A stretch of DNA of 64,000 nucleotides, from contig NZ_AMRX01000006.1 of NCBI RefSeq assembly GCF_000300815.1, positions 986,323-1,050,322 of the forward strand, given 5' to 3'. A program made the translations under genes and the position numbers. This DNA comes from Gayadomonas joobiniege G7 (GTDB taxonomy: Bacteria; Pseudomonadota; Gammaproteobacteria; Enterobacterales; Alteromonadaceae). The notes under the pieces were generated by a model, which saw only the letters and a program-made list of their open reading frames with translations, was not told the DNA's origin and made no database searches. How positions within the stretch are numbered: the stretch's first letter is position 1; every line of letters starts with the position of its first letter. Below are positions 26,172 to 35,403 of this stretch, one piece after another.

Positions 26172-28223
26172 TTAAGGTTTTTCGTATACTGAAATATCAT
26201 CAATATAATATTTAGGAATAAATACAGCGTTGTACGGTAATACCGCAAATATATCTACGCCGCCCTGAATTTCTACATCATATTTGTGCCATTGCTGTGC
26301 CAAAGGCAGCGCGGCAAATCTTGCATTAAACGTCCATTTATTATCAGGGTTTTCTCCATATATATGTGAATTAGCATCCGGCGACGTCCATTGGACCACA
26401 CCATCCGCATATGTTCTCATGTAAAACCGTCGTTGACCGGCTTTAAAACCATCAGCGGATGCTGGATAAGTTGCATCAATGCGCCCGTCTGTTTCTGGCG
26501 CTGTTGTATCAAACACCTGAAGATAAAATGACACAACATAGGTTTTATCTGGGTTATTTTTTATCTCATCTGGCAATGTAAAGCTGATATCTGAGTTTAA
26601 TATACTAGTATCTACTTTCCATGCGTTGGTACCAAACCTGCCCTTGCCTGCTGCCAAACTAACATCGGCTTTGTTTTCTAGTGCCACAAGTGGCCCTGCA
26701 GCTAACGGCACCGAATCGTCTATATCTGCGGTGCCACCATTTAATGCAGCATCATCACAAATCAGGTTTTTGCGGATCGTTACATCAATCGAATCTTCAA
26801 GCACTGGAGAGGCACCTTCAACCGCTGCTGTAACAGTAACGGTCGCAGGATAACTGGCAATATTTTTAGCTGCTGTTAGTTTCCCATCCGTTACCATTAA
26901 AGTTTGCTCATCTTGGCTTGTCCATTTAACCGTATGGGCACCATTGCCATCAGGCGAAAACGCAGTTAACGGAATACTCTGACAACTTGCCATGGTTAAC
27001 GTATCCCCTGCATCCCAACCGTTAAACCGCAATTCCACACTGGTTGGCATGATCACTTTAACCTTAACCATCATTTTAGCAGACATGACTGACTCGTCAG
27101 TACCCGCCTGATCAGTGTAACTGGCAACTACATAAATGTCTGATCCTGCATCTGCTTCTTGCAATTGATAAGTTTCGCCGCTACCAACCGAAATAGCATC
27201 TTCTCCTTCAGCTTGTGTATACCATTGATAACTGACCGTTCCTAAACCATCTGCATCTGCCAAGTTATTGCTGGCGGTTAGTGTGGAACCCACCTCGGGA
27301 TCACCGCTGACAGAAACACTGCCAGTTGGCGCATCATTTTTATCAGCAACGGCTTCTGAAACCACTTCTGTGGTATAAGGTGTTTTAAAAACTGAATCTT
27401 GAAATTCTGCAACTAGTTTAATTTTTTTACCAACATGCGCTTGAGTTAATGTAAGGCTATCACTGGTTGCGCCATCAATTTTTGTTTCACCTGCATACCA
27501 AGTATAAGTCAATAATTCGATATCTCCGTCAACATCGGCCAATGCAGAGGTATTGGCCGTAATAGTTTCGCTTTGGCTTAAAGTGCCATCAATACTGATA
27601 TCTCCCGTTGCTGCTGTGTCTGGGTTGGCATCATTCGAGGTCACTGGCACATCGGTGACTGAAGCACCTGTTGAATAACTGACTTGTACGCTGATTTTTT
27701 TACCTTTTTGCGCCTCTGTTACGGTAAAGGTTTCTGCAGTCGCACCTGCAATTGCTTCGCCATCAGCCATCCACTGATAACTTAGGTTGCTTATTTCGCC
27801 ATCGGGATCAGTTAAGCTATTTTGAATGCTTAGGGTTTCGCCTACTTTATTAACACCGGTAATTGTTAAATCTCCAATAGCGGGATCATCAACTGGGTTC
27901 ACTGTCACTATAATTTGACTGGTATTAGAGCTGGTTTTACCGTCTGTGACCGAGTATTCCAAGGTAAATTGACCGTGGGCGTTGGCCTCCGGCACATAAG
28001 TATACTGGTTCACGCCTTCAGCCAGCGCTTGCCCTGCGACTGTGTAGGTTAAGATATCACCATCAGCATCTTCGCTATCACCTAGGTTAATCACCAATTG
28101 AGTATCTTCGTCAGTACTCGCTGTGATTTCCGAAAGTGTTAAATCGGCCTCATCGTCTGAATCATTACAGCCGATTAGGCCAGTCGTTAGCATAATGGCT
28201 AGCGCTATTTTGTTTAACGTCAT
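26172..28223 (-). CDS. Cadherin/Ig-repeat lipoprotein with C-terminal jelly-roll-like domain
   Basis: The start was set at the ATG at 28223 (683 residues), preceded by AGAGGAAACAGG; it begins with a lipoprotein signal (MLTTGLIGCND, lipobox Cys about residue 19). Residues about 30-115 look like a cadherin-like domain (DEDTQLVINLGDSEDADGD), then three similar repeats of about 95 residues with SYQWMADGEAI / TYTWYAGETKI / SYQWYTQAEGE cores, a BIG2-like domain, and a C-terminal region of about 180 residues that may be a carbohydrate-binding-type beta sandwich. It is probably surface exposed. Substrate is unknown. Confidence 0.7.
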   Translation of the reverse strand: MTLNKIALAIMLTTGLIGCNDSDDEADLTLSEITASTDEDTQLVINLGDSEDADGDILTYTVAGQALAEGVNQYTYVPEANAHGQFTLEYSVTDGKTSSNTSQIIVTVNPVDDPAIGDLTITGVNKVGETLSIQNSLTDPDGEISNLSYQWMADGEAIAGATAETFTVTEAQKGKKISVQVSYSTGASVTDVPVTSNDANPDTAATGDISIDGTLSQSETITANTSALADVDGDIELLTYTWYAGETKIDGATSDSLTLTQAHVGKKIKLVAEFQDSVFKTPYTTEVVSEAVADKNDAPTGSVSVSGDPEVGSTLTASNNLADADGLGTVSYQWYTQAEGEDAISVGSGETYQLQEADAGSDIYVVASYTDQAGTDESVMSAKMMVKVKVIMPTSVELRFNGWDAGDTLTMASCQSIPLTAFSPDGNGAHTVKWTSQDEQTLMVTDGKLTAAKNIASYPATVTVTAAVEGASPVLEDSIDVTIRKNLICDDAALNGGTADIDDSVPLAAGPLVALENKADVSLAAGKGRFGTNAWKVDTSILNSDISFTLPDEIKNNPDKTYVVSFYLQVFDTTAPETDGRIDATYPASADGFKAGQRRFYMRTYADGVVQWTSPDANSHIYGENPDNKWTFNARFAALPLAQQWHKYDVEIQGGVDIFAVLPYNAVFIPKYYIDDISVYEKP

Positions 28224-28600
28224 CCTGTTTCCTCTATTTATTTTATATATAAACAAAACCTCTTATATTTATGACTCACCCAGCATAAAAATGTCAACAA
28301 AAAACACATTAAATTTTACAAAAAAAATAATATTGTTAAAAAATAAAACAAACCGAGGGTTAGTCATTGATTTGTAACGCTTATACGCTAAGGTAAAATA
28401 CGTAAAAATTAAAAATTACACATTATTATGTGTGATAATATAAAATCTTTGTAAACAAAATGCGGAATAAACATTAAATTCTGATAATAGGGTACGAAAC
28501 CCTTTAATTGGGTTAAACGTTTTACTTATTATCAAATGTTGGCTAATATAAGCATATTCGATAGACTTAGAACTAATTCACAAACGCAAAGGGTGCATCA
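28224..28600. other. Divergent intergenic region between lipoprotein gene and galE
   Basis: 377 very AT-rich bases holding the two divergent promoters. A perfect 6-bp palindrome ACACAT/ATGTGT with a 4-base spacer lies at 28418-28433, and an AACCC/GGGTT hairpin at about 28499-28515. No gene is visible. Confidence 0.4.
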
Positions 28601-29623
28601 ATGAGTTCAACCATTTTAGTCACTGGTGGCGCTGGTTATATCGGCAGCCACACGGTTTTAGAACTACTTAATCAGGGTGACGAAGTGATTGTGGTAGATA
28701 ACCTACACAATGCTTCAGAAACTTCATTAAACAGAGTTAAAGAAATTACTGGAAAAGAACTAACGTTTTATCAGGCGGATATTTTAGATACGGATGCCAT
28801 GGATAAAATATTTAGTCAGCACAAAGTTGATTCGGTTATTCATTTTGCCGGTTTAAAAGCCGTTGGTGAGAGCACCCAAATTCCGCTAACTTATTACCAT
28901 AACAATGTAACCGGCACTATTAACCTGTGTCAGGTGATGGCAAAACATAATGTAAAGTCGATTGTTTTTAGCTCATCTGCGACAGTTTATGGCGACCCTC
29001 AGGCATTACCATTAGTTGAGAGCATGCCAACAGGCATTCCAACGAATGCTTACGGTCACTCAAAATTAATGATTGAAGAAATTTTGCGTGATTTGTCAGA
29101 ATCAGATCCGGATTGGAAAATTGTCATCTTGCGATATTTTAACCCAATTGGTGCCCACGAATCGGGCCGTATTGGCGAAGATCCAAACGGTATACCAAAC
29201 AACCTGATGCCATTTATTACTCAGGTCGCAGTAGGTCGCCGTGACGAGCTTAGTGTATTTGGTAATGATTATGATACCCATGACGGCACAGGCGTGCGAG
29301 ATTATATTCATGTGGTTGATTTAGCAATTGGTCATTTAAAAGCCCTTGATCGCATTAAAGAAGACAAAGGCGTATTTACCTATAACCTAGGTACAGGGAC
29401 AGGTTATTCTGTGTTAGATATGGTAAAAGCGTTTGAAAAAGCCTCCGGTAAAACCATTAATTATAAGCTGGTTGATCGTCGCCCAGGTGACGTAGCTGCT
29501 TGTTACGCTGATGCTTCTGCCGCTAAAAACGAGCTAAATTGGCAAGCAGAGTTTGGTTTAGAGCGCATGTGTGAAGACAGCTGGCGTTGGCAGAGCAACA
29601 ACCCTAACGGGTACAAAGGCTAA
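28601..29623 (+). CDS. galE: UDP-glucose 4-epimerase
   Basis: A 340-residue extended SDR that interconverts UDP-glucose and UDP-galactose using bound NAD. Motifs: [16 protein letters not shown] (residues 7-22), SSSATVYG with the catalytic Ser and YGHSK with the Tyr/Lys pair (about residues 150-154), and [12 protein letters not shown]. Full length. It stands alone with its own terminator and serves galactose use or surface polysaccharide synthesis. Confidence 0.96.
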   Translation: MSSTILVTGGAGYIGSHTVLELLNQGDEVIVVDNLHNASETSLNRVKEITGKELTFYQADILDTDAMDKIFSQHKVDSVIHFAGLKAVGESTQIPLTYYHNNVTGTINLCQVMAKHNVKSIVFSSSATVYGDPQALPLVESMPTGIPTNAYGHSKLMIEEILRDLSESDPDWKIVILRYFNPIGAHESGRIGEDPNGIPNNLMPFITQVAVGRRDELSVFGNDYDTHDGTGVRDYIHVVDLAIGHLKALDRIKEDKGVFTYNLGTGTGYSVLDMVKAFEKASGKTINYKLVDRRPGDVAACYADASAAKNELNWQAEFGLERMCEDSWRWQSNNPNGYKG

Positions 29624-29636
29624 GCGTTTTTTGTGG

Positions 29637-29661
29637 AAAAGGGCTTTTACGGCCCTTTTTT
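29637..29661 (+). terminator. Terminator of galE
   Basis: A perfect 8-bp stem AAAAGGGC (29637-29644) / GCCCTTTT (29652-29659) with a 7-base loop and a T run, 14 bases after the galE stop. Confidence 0.85.
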
Positions 29662-29900
29662 GTTCTATGTTTGAAATTAGCAACCGCTGACAAACGCTGT
29701 AAATAAAAAATAATGTTTTATATACAAAAAAATGAGTTTATATACCATAAAGTATGATTAGATAACTTGCCCATTTACACTAATATAATTACAATTAGCC
29801 CCGTATAATTAAGCTCCGATCCTCTTAGCGTTATTGAGTATTATGAATAAAGCATTACAATAGCGATTAAATCTTAAAACATTTAGCAAAATTAATTTGT

Positions 29901-30743
29901 ATGTCAGTACTAAAATTAAAATCCTGCGTTGTAATAACCAGTTTATTAGCAACAGCTCCATTATTTGCTTCAGAAAACAGAGAAAAACTGGGTGAGTTTA
30001 CCGCATCGGTCGAGTTTGGGTACATAATGACATCGGGTAATACGTCAACCACCTCTTTTATTGTTAAAACAGACGTTGGTTTTGAAACCGAGTCATTTCG
30101 GAATCAGTTTGAATTTGACTCTTTATTCAAACAAGACGAAATCTCTTTTACTGACGACGAAGGCAATGAACGCACTAAAGACGTTACCTCTAAAGAAAAG
30201 TACTTTGCATCAGCCCAAACAAACTATAAGTTAAACGAAAAAGGGGATGCTGTATTAGCTTTTGGTTCTTACGAAACCGACAGATTTTCAGGGTTTCATT
30301 ATCAAGCGTCTCTCGCGACTGGTTATAATACTCGACTGCTAGACTCGGCGACTGGTTTTTTAGATTTTTCGATTGGTCCTGGTTATGCCTTTGACAGTAT
30401 TCGCCACAATGTTAATGAAAACAACGAACGCTTAAACGGTAATAATGTGGTTTATGACGAAAACGGTATGCCGGTCATGGGGGATGCAGAACCTAGGTCG
30501 CAATTTATTTTAAGGGGCGCAGCAACTTATCAACGCAAACTGATGAAAGGGGTTAACTTTAGAGCAGCTTATTCAATTGAAGACGGCGATTATAATACCA
30601 AATCGACATTTGAAACCTCATTAACCATGCAAATTAACGGCTCGCTTTCATTAAAAGCCTCGATTAGAGATAAACGCAATACCAACGAAACCTCAAGCAA
30701 TAAAAATAAGCGCAATACGATAACTCTGGTATACGATTTTTAA
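29901..30743 (+). CDS. DUF481 outer membrane protein
   Basis: A 280-residue predicted beta-barrel of the DUF481 (YdiY) family. Signal peptide about residues 1-23 (LLATAPLFAS). The mature N-terminus has FTASVEFGYIMTSGNTSTTSF, the hallmark of the family, followed by amphipathic strands and a terminal aromatic (TLVYDF). Function of the family is unknown, often salt induced. It precedes nasT by about 200 bases, with its own promoter space. Confidence 0.8.
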   Translation: MSVLKLKSCVVITSLLATAPLFASENREKLGEFTASVEFGYIMTSGNTSTTSFIVKTDVGFETESFRNQFEFDSLFKQDEISFTDDEGNERTKDVTSKEKYFASAQTNYKLNEKGDAVLAFGSYETDRFSGFHYQASLATGYNTRLLDSATGFLDFSIGPGYAFDSIRHNVNENNERLNGNNVVYDENGMPVMGDAEPRSQFILRGAATYQRKLMKGVNFRAAYSIEDGDYNTKSTFETSLTMQINGSLSLKASIRDKRNTNETSSNKNKRNTITLVYDF

Positions 30744-30942
30744 TAACGCGCAACGCTTTGGCGCAGTTTGCGCCCAAAGTGTGCAGGTTTACACCGCCAT
30801 TTGTTTACTGATTTTTTACCCACCCGCTGAGTCATAAAATAAATCTATAAAAATCATGTGTTTATTTTTATTTATAAATACATGATGGTTCGGTCTGTTT
30901 TTTGCAGATGAATTTTTTAACTGCACAGGAGCTGTTAAAAAT

Positions 30943-31548
30943 ATGCAAAGAACGTATCCTCCAACTCAAACTAACGGTTTATCCGTGTTACTGCTGGTTG
31001 AATCTGAAGATTTTGACCGCGGCTTGAAAAACGCTTTGAACACTTGTGGTTATCAAGTGACAGTAATGCTGATTACAGATCCCTTTTTAAAGTCGATGCA
31101 AAAAATTGAACCATCGTTATTAGTTTTAGAGGTTGATCACCTAACGTCGGAAAATATCCAGTCACTACGTATCTTAAGCGATATTAATCCGTTACCAATT
31201 GTTGTATTTACTGAGTTTTCGGACGAAAGCATGCTCAAACGCCTGCTAAATGCCAAACTGAATGCCTATATCGTTGGCGATAAGTTACCCCATCATGTCG
31301 GCCCCACACTTGAAGTGGCTATTTCAAGATTTAACGAAATTCAAAAGTTAGAGTCTGAATTACAAACTGCAAAAGAAAAACTCGAAGGTCGAAAGTGGGT
31401 TGAAAGAGCAAAAGGTTTATTAATGGACGAGAAAAAAATGAGCGAGTCGCAAGCCTACAATGTACTTAGAAAAATGGCGATGGATAGGTCTCAACGCATT
31501 GAAGACGTCGCAAAAAATGTCATTACCATAGTGCAAACCATTAATTAA
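30943..31548 (+). CDS. nasT: NasT-type ANTAR antiterminator protein
   Basis: A 201-residue response-regulator-like protein: pseudo-receiver domain (about residues 10-130), a coiled linker and a C-terminal ANTAR RNA-binding domain (about 140-198, with RKWVERAKGLLMDEKKMSESQAYNVLRKMAMD). NasT binds a two-hexaloop leader RNA and prevents termination when nitrate or nitrite releases it from NasS. No nasS gene is adjacent here, though the family usually has one; an NrtA/NasS-like gene elsewhere may serve. AGGAG lies upstream of the start. The likely target is the nrtA leader at 24.9 kb. Confidence 0.85.
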   Translation: MQRTYPPTQTNGLSVLLLVESEDFDRGLKNALNTCGYQVTVMLITDPFLKSMQKIEPSLLVLEVDHLTSENIQSLRILSDINPLPIVVFTEFSDESMLKRLLNAKLNAYIVGDKLPHHVGPTLEVAISRFNEIQKLESELQTAKEKLEGRKWVERAKGLLMDEKKMSESQAYNVLRKMAMDRSQRIEDVAKNVITIVQTIN

Positions 31549-31570
31549 AAAAGGGGCTTAAACAAGCCCC
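31547..31570 (-). terminator. Shared terminator between nasT and the porin gene
   Basis: A perfect 7-bp stem GGGGCTT (31553-31559) / AAGCCCC (31564-31570) lies between two convergent genes. On the minus strand it is followed by six T, so it is the terminator of the porin gene; on the plus strand the T tract is poor. Confidence 0.75.
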
Positions 31571-31577
31571 ATTTAAA

Positions 31578-32666
31578 TTAATTAAAGTAGTAGTCAAATG
31601 ATATATATAAAGACTTAAAGTCGCCCTCGCCTACACCACCAAACTGATCTATGTATCCGTCTTGCCAAAGATATTCAAAATACAACCAGCCTGGACCATA
31701 GTCATAAATCAAGCCGGGTGCAAATGCAAAAACAGTATCATCGGTTGCCGCGTCCTTGTGTTCATTTTGCGCTGCAGTTAGCTCAAAAAAGTAATAAAAA
31801 TCATCTTGGCTAAAACCTAAGTGCGCCGCATGACGCAAGGTTTCTACCGTGTCGGTTGGACAACTGCCACAAACATCAAAGTCACTAAAATCGCGCTCGG
31901 TATAAAAGCTGCGGTATTTAACTGTATAAGGGGCTTGGCTATACATATAGTGTAAATCTATTGCGCTGTGCTCACCTTGCTGCGAAACTTCTCCAGTGGC
32001 TGCATAACGCGCAAGATCCATTAATTGGCCCGATTGTATAGAGACCCCTAACGTATGAGCATCAGCAAGTTGCCAGTCAGCATTTGCAACGAGGGTTTTG
32101 CCCTTGCGGTAGGTTTCGGCTCCTTCAACATTAGAACCCCAGTGACCGTTATCATCTGTGCTGTCGGTACTAGTTTTGCCCCAGTCGTCCTGATGATAAT
32201 AAGCAATCTGATAACTAATATCTTGCCAGCTAGACGATAATTTAGCACCTATATCCATTTGGTCACCGTAACCACCCATCAGCATATCGCCCGGCCAAAA
32301 ATTACTGGTTTTCCAACCAAAAGGAACTTGCGACTTACCCACGGTTAATCGAGTATTTTTATTAAAATCGTAAGCTAGCCAAGCTTTATGAATCGCAAAG
32401 TTGTCGCCACTATTATTTGACTGAGGGTTAGTGAAAGAACCCTTACCCACTCGCAATTCACTGCTAAAGTGCCATGGTCCGTGTGAACCATCGTCATCTG
32501 CGTACAGGATAAATGCAGGATCGGCAAATTCGCCAGCCCCATCACCTTCTGATCCATTTTGATAAACCCACCAAACCCCTGCACTTAATTCACTGTCCGC
32601 CATGACCGGAGCTGAAACAAATGTCGAAATGGCAATGCCTAAAATGCGTTTTTTATACGTGTTCAT
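31578..32666 (-). CDS. Porin-like outer membrane protein
   Basis: The start was placed at the ATG at 32666 (362 residues) because a GGGGAGA ribosome site and a signal peptide (about residues 1-23, ending APVMADSE) follow from it. The mature protein is acidic and aromatic-rich with barrel strands and a C-terminal Phe-Asn after YYF. The central motif AWLAYDFNKNTRLTVGKSQVPFG is typical of phosphate-selective-porin-like (OprO/P) or DcaP-like porins. Substrate unknown. Convergent with nasT. Confidence 0.7.
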   Translation of the reverse strand: MNTYKKRILGIAISTFVSAPVMADSELSAGVWWVYQNGSEGDGAGEFADPAFILYADDDGSHGPWHFSSELRVGKGSFTNPQSNNSGDNFAIHKAWLAYDFNKNTRLTVGKSQVPFGWKTSNFWPGDMLMGGYGDQMDIGAKLSSSWQDISYQIAYYHQDDWGKTSTDSTDDNGHWGSNVEGAETYRKGKTLVANADWQLADAHTLGVSIQSGQLMDLARYAATGEVSQQGEHSAIDLHYMYSQAPYTVKYRSFYTERDFSDFDVCGSCPTDTVETLRHAAHLGFSQDDFYYFFELTAAQNEHKDAATDDTVFAFAPGLIYDYGPGWLYFEYLWQDGYIDQFGGVGEGDFKSLYISFDYYFN

Positions 32667-32744
32667 AATGTCTCCCCTACTGTGTCCATTAACAATATAC
32701 GCGCCACATTCCATTTAGATTTATTTAACGAGGATTGCAGCAAA

Positions 32745-34031
32745 TTAATGCTGCACAACAGACTCAAATAACTCAAAATAATTAGGGAAAGTTTTAGCGG
32801 TACATTTAGGATCATTGATAATAATAGGGTTATCGCCCATTGCCGCTAAAGAAAAACACATTGCAATGCGGTGGTCGTTATAGGTATCTATTGCTGCCGT
32901 TGTGATCTCTTGAGGTGGGTTAACAATAATGTAGTCTTCGCCTTCTTCAACCTCGGCCCCAACTTTGCGTAACTCAGTTGCCATAGCATACAAACGATCG
33001 GTTTCTTTTACCCGCCAGTTATAAATATTACGGATAGCGGTTGGCCCTTTTGCAAATAAAGCGGTCGTCGCAATGGTCATTGCCGCATCTGGGATATGGT
33101 TTAAATCCACATCAACGCCGGTAAGCTGGCCTTGGCCTGTAACTTGAATATACTCATCAGCCCATTCAACTTTCGCGCCCATCAGCTCTAAGACCTCTGC
33201 AAATTTGGCATCGCCTTGAACGCTTTTAAGACCTACGCCATTCACTTTGACTGTGCCGCCTTTAATCGCCGCCGCAGCTAAAAAGTACGAAGCAGAAGAG
33301 GCATCGCCCTCCACTAAAATACGTCCTGGTGCTTGATAGGTTTGACCGCCTTTTACATAAAAACTTTGATAATTGTCGTGGCTGACTTCAACACCAAATT
33401 GACGCATTAAGTGCAAAGTGATCTCGATATATGGCTTAGATACAAGCTCATTGATTACTTCTATATGTAAATCATCTTTTGCTAATGGTGCTGCCATTAA
33501 TAACGCAGTTAAAAATTGACTTGAGATGCTGCCATCTATCTGTACTTTTCCGCCCGTTAAACCAGTTGCGTTAATTTTTAATGGTGGAAAACCTGGGTCT
33601 TTTAAATATTCAATTTGCGCTCCCAACGGCTGCAAAGCATCCACTAAATGACCAATTGGACGCTCAAACATGCGCGGCTCACCGGTTAACACAAATTCAC
33701 CTTGGCCTAAACATAAAGCCGCCGCCAACGGACGCATCGCGGTGCCGGCATTACCTAAAAATAGTTCAAGCGCACCATCAAAATTAAGTGGCCCTTCGTT
33801 ACCGGTAACAATACATTCGGCTTTGTTATTAGCAAGTTCGTAGTGAACGCCTAATTTTTCTAACGCGGTTAACATATGACGGATGTCGTCACTATCTAAC
33901 AGGTTAGTAATGTGGGTTTTACCTTTGGCCAAAGCCGCTAATAATAAAATTCGGTTTGAAAGACTTTTGGAACCTGGAATAGTTACTTCACCGGCCACTG
34001 AAGTAATTGGCGCTACCGTAATACTTTGCAT
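32745..34031 (-). CDS. aroA: 3-phosphoshikimate 1-carboxyvinyltransferase (EPSP synthase)
   Basis: A 428-residue EPSP synthase, joining shikimate 3-phosphate and phosphoenolpyruvate in chorismate synthesis. Motifs: [20 protein letters not shown] (residues 18-37), [13 protein letters not shown], and [19 protein letters not shown] segment ([15 protein letters not shown]). Full length for the class I enzyme. It is divergent from ffs. Confidence 0.96.
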   Translation of the reverse strand: MQSITVAPITSVAGEVTIPGSKSLSNRILLLAALAKGKTHITNLLDSDDIRHMLTALEKLGVHYELANNKAECIVTGNEGPLNFDGALELFLGNAGTAMRPLAAALCLGQGEFVLTGEPRMFERPIGHLVDALQPLGAQIEYLKDPGFPPLKINATGLTGGKVQIDGSISSQFLTALLMAAPLAKDDLHIEVINELVSKPYIEITLHLMRQFGVEVSHDNYQSFYVKGGQTYQAPGRILVEGDASSASYFLAAAAIKGGTVKVNGVGLKSVQGDAKFAEVLELMGAKVEWADEYIQVTGQGQLTGVDVDLNHIPDAAMTIATTALFAKGPTAIRNIYNWRVKETDRLYAMATELRKVGAEVEEGEDYIIVNPPQEITTAAIDTYNDHRIAMCFSLAAMGDNPIIINDPKCTAKTFPNYFELFESVVQH

Positions 34032-34233
34032 AAAAATGGGTGCTCTTTGTTAAGTTTTTTTAATTGCTCAATTTTGAGCATATTATACTGTGCTTTATAT
34101 TTTATTGCGATCTTGCCGCCAATAAAGCAACTAACTGGCGATAAAACCAGCAAACAGACGATAAAAAAGAGTTTTTAAGCGCATAAACTTGCTATCGGCT
34201 AGGATATATGGATAATTCGCTGCGTTGCATTAT

Positions 34234-34343
34234 GGTGACCTTGTTGGTTCCCCCGCAATGATACCTCGTGAATCTGGTCAGGCCCGGAAGGGAGCAGCCA
34301 CAGCGAGCGACTCATGTGCCGGGGTGTGGCTGGCGAGGTCGCC
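34234..34343 (+). ncRNA. ffs: 4.5S signal recognition particle RNA
   Basis: A 110-base small SRP RNA. The apical domain GGTCAGGCCCGGAAGGGAGC (34276-34295) is the universal Ffh-binding core, with GCAGCC after it; the terminal stem pairs GGTGACC (34234-34240) with GGTCGCC (34337-34343). A T6 run follows at 34357-34362. The gene also contains the protospacer (34280-34311) matched by the guide RNA at 47.27 kb, and the transposon end begins 22 bases after its 3' end, leaving the gene intact. Confidence 0.95.
34280..34311 (+). other. Protospacer in ffs (attachment target of the CAST-like element)
   Basis: This 32-base stretch of ffs aligns without gaps to the guide spacer at 47268-47299: 24 of 32 positions agree. 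Mismatches are at positions 6, 12, 13, 15, 24, 26, 29 and 30. Positions 6, 12, 24 and 30 are those flipped out of the heteroduplex in type I-F effectors. Bases 5' of it are TC, not the preferred CC. The transposon target site starts 48 bases downstream. ffs is an established attachment site of I-F3 Tn7-like elements. Confidence 0.8.
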
Positions 34344-34364
34344 ACCTCAAATCAAATTTTTTAC

Positions 34365-34475
34365 TGTTTTAAGCATAAGCTGACAACTTATCTATCTCTC
34401 CTTTCTTGTTTTAATGCAAATACTTAAAAATTCACACATAGGCTGACCAAGAAGAATACAATCATGAGTTGACAT
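34365..34475 (+). repeat. Left end of element A, three TnsB-type sites
   Basis: TGT terminus at 34365, then three related sites in the same orientation: 34369-34386 (GCATAAGCTGACAA core), 34433-34450 (CACATAGGCTGACCA core) and 34458-34475 (ATCATGAGTTGACAT core). The wide gap after the first site matches the spacing style of left ends in Tn7-like elements. Confidence 0.75.
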
Positions 34476-34535
34476 TTTTTTTGTGTATAAATAAACCCCA
34501 GACCTGTCCGAAGAAAAGTGCGCTACCGCTGATTG

Positions 34536-35069
34536 TTATAACCGAGGGTCACTCGGAATGCACAAGAGTAGATCGGTGGCTCCTATATCATACCCAAGCT
34601 GAGTAAATATCGTACTAACCTGACCTCTGTGATGCGTTTGATGATTAAATAGATGCTGAACAAGGTACCCGAATTTCTTACTAAAACTCTCACCTTTTGT
34701 ATTGCAATATACCAATGATAAGTCAGCATCTGCTTCTTCTATTTCTTTTGACAGATTGACGATTATTTCATCAATGATTTTTCTTTCACTACGCAGATCT
34801 GATAAATCATCATGAATCTTTTCTGTGAGGGACTTAGGTGCATCTCGGTTTTTTAGGTATACCAGTGATGAAAAATCTTTAGGGTGACCAGAGAATCGCT
34901 TCAACCAAATAATATCACCAACAAGAATATGGTTAAGAGTGCCCAGAACCGAGCCAAAAAATGCACCTCTATCTTCCGTCAATTCAAACTCACTGAGCTT
35001 TTCAGCAGTCGCGAAAATTCGCTCATTCATCCATTGATTGTACTGCGCCATTAGCTCGAAGGTTTGCAT
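34536..35069 (-). CDS. DinB family protein
   Basis: A 177-residue four-helix-bundle DinB/YfiT-like protein. The metal-binding histidine triad is visible: NHILVGD (about residue 47) and HLFNHQTHHRGQ (about residues 137-148). Members are often thiol-dependent S-transferases or hydrolases with divalent metal; no substrate can be inferred. It is the first gene inside the left end of element A, on the same strand as the integron cassettes, and its stop lies in a TTATAAC sequence reminiscent of an attC R'' box, although a full attC is not seen. Confidence 0.85.
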   Translation of the reverse strand: MQTFELMAQYNQWMNERIFATAEKLSEFELTEDRGAFFGSVLGTLNHILVGDIIWLKRFSGHPKDFSSLVYLKNRDAPKSLTEKIHDDLSDLRSERKIIDEIIVNLSKEIEEADADLSLVYCNTKGESFSKKFGYLVQHLFNHQTHHRGQVSTIFTQLGYDIGATDLLLCIPSDPRL

Positions 35070-35232
35070 TATTGGAATTACCTCAATTGGGTGGAGTTAC
35101 ATCCCGCTTTTTAATATTGATACGAAAGTTTGTGTTTTAATCGTAAGCTGCGGGCCATAAACTTTAGAAAGCCAAAATAGTATAAACACAGAACGTCTAA
35201 AAAAGTGGCTAGCTTTTGCGTATTCAAAGAAA

Positions 35233-35403
35233 CTAAGTCTCTTTTCGTCTTTTGATTGGAAACAAACCAAGCCAAAATAAGCCCTCTAAAACAAAGCCCA
35301 AGATGACGAATAAAAATACACCTGATTGAATTCCCATACTGTATGACGCAATGGCTGCCACTAGAAGAACCAGAGCGATAACAATTCGATAAATACCTTT
35401 CAT
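35233..35403 (-). CDS. Small hydrophobic protein, 56 residues
   Basis: A short frame with a good AGGAAAAG ribosome site 5 bases before the ATG. The protein has two membrane segments (about residues 6-22 and 28-48) and ends in KRRKET, giving a positive-inside tail. I do not recognise it. It lies just left of the IS1182 end, and if the IS is removed in silico its start follows the attC site of the cassette at 39.7 kb, so it is probably the next cassette gene. Confidence 0.55.
   Translation of the reverse strand: MKGIYRIVIALVLLVAAIASYSMGIQSGVFLFVILGFVLEGLFWLGLFPIKRRKET

Noticed and set aside
34344..34535. A full attC site after the DinB-like gene
   Set aside because: An opening TATAACAATCA box and a complementary TGATTGT exist (about 34460-34545), but there is no GTTRRRY box and the right side overlaps a TnsB-type site.
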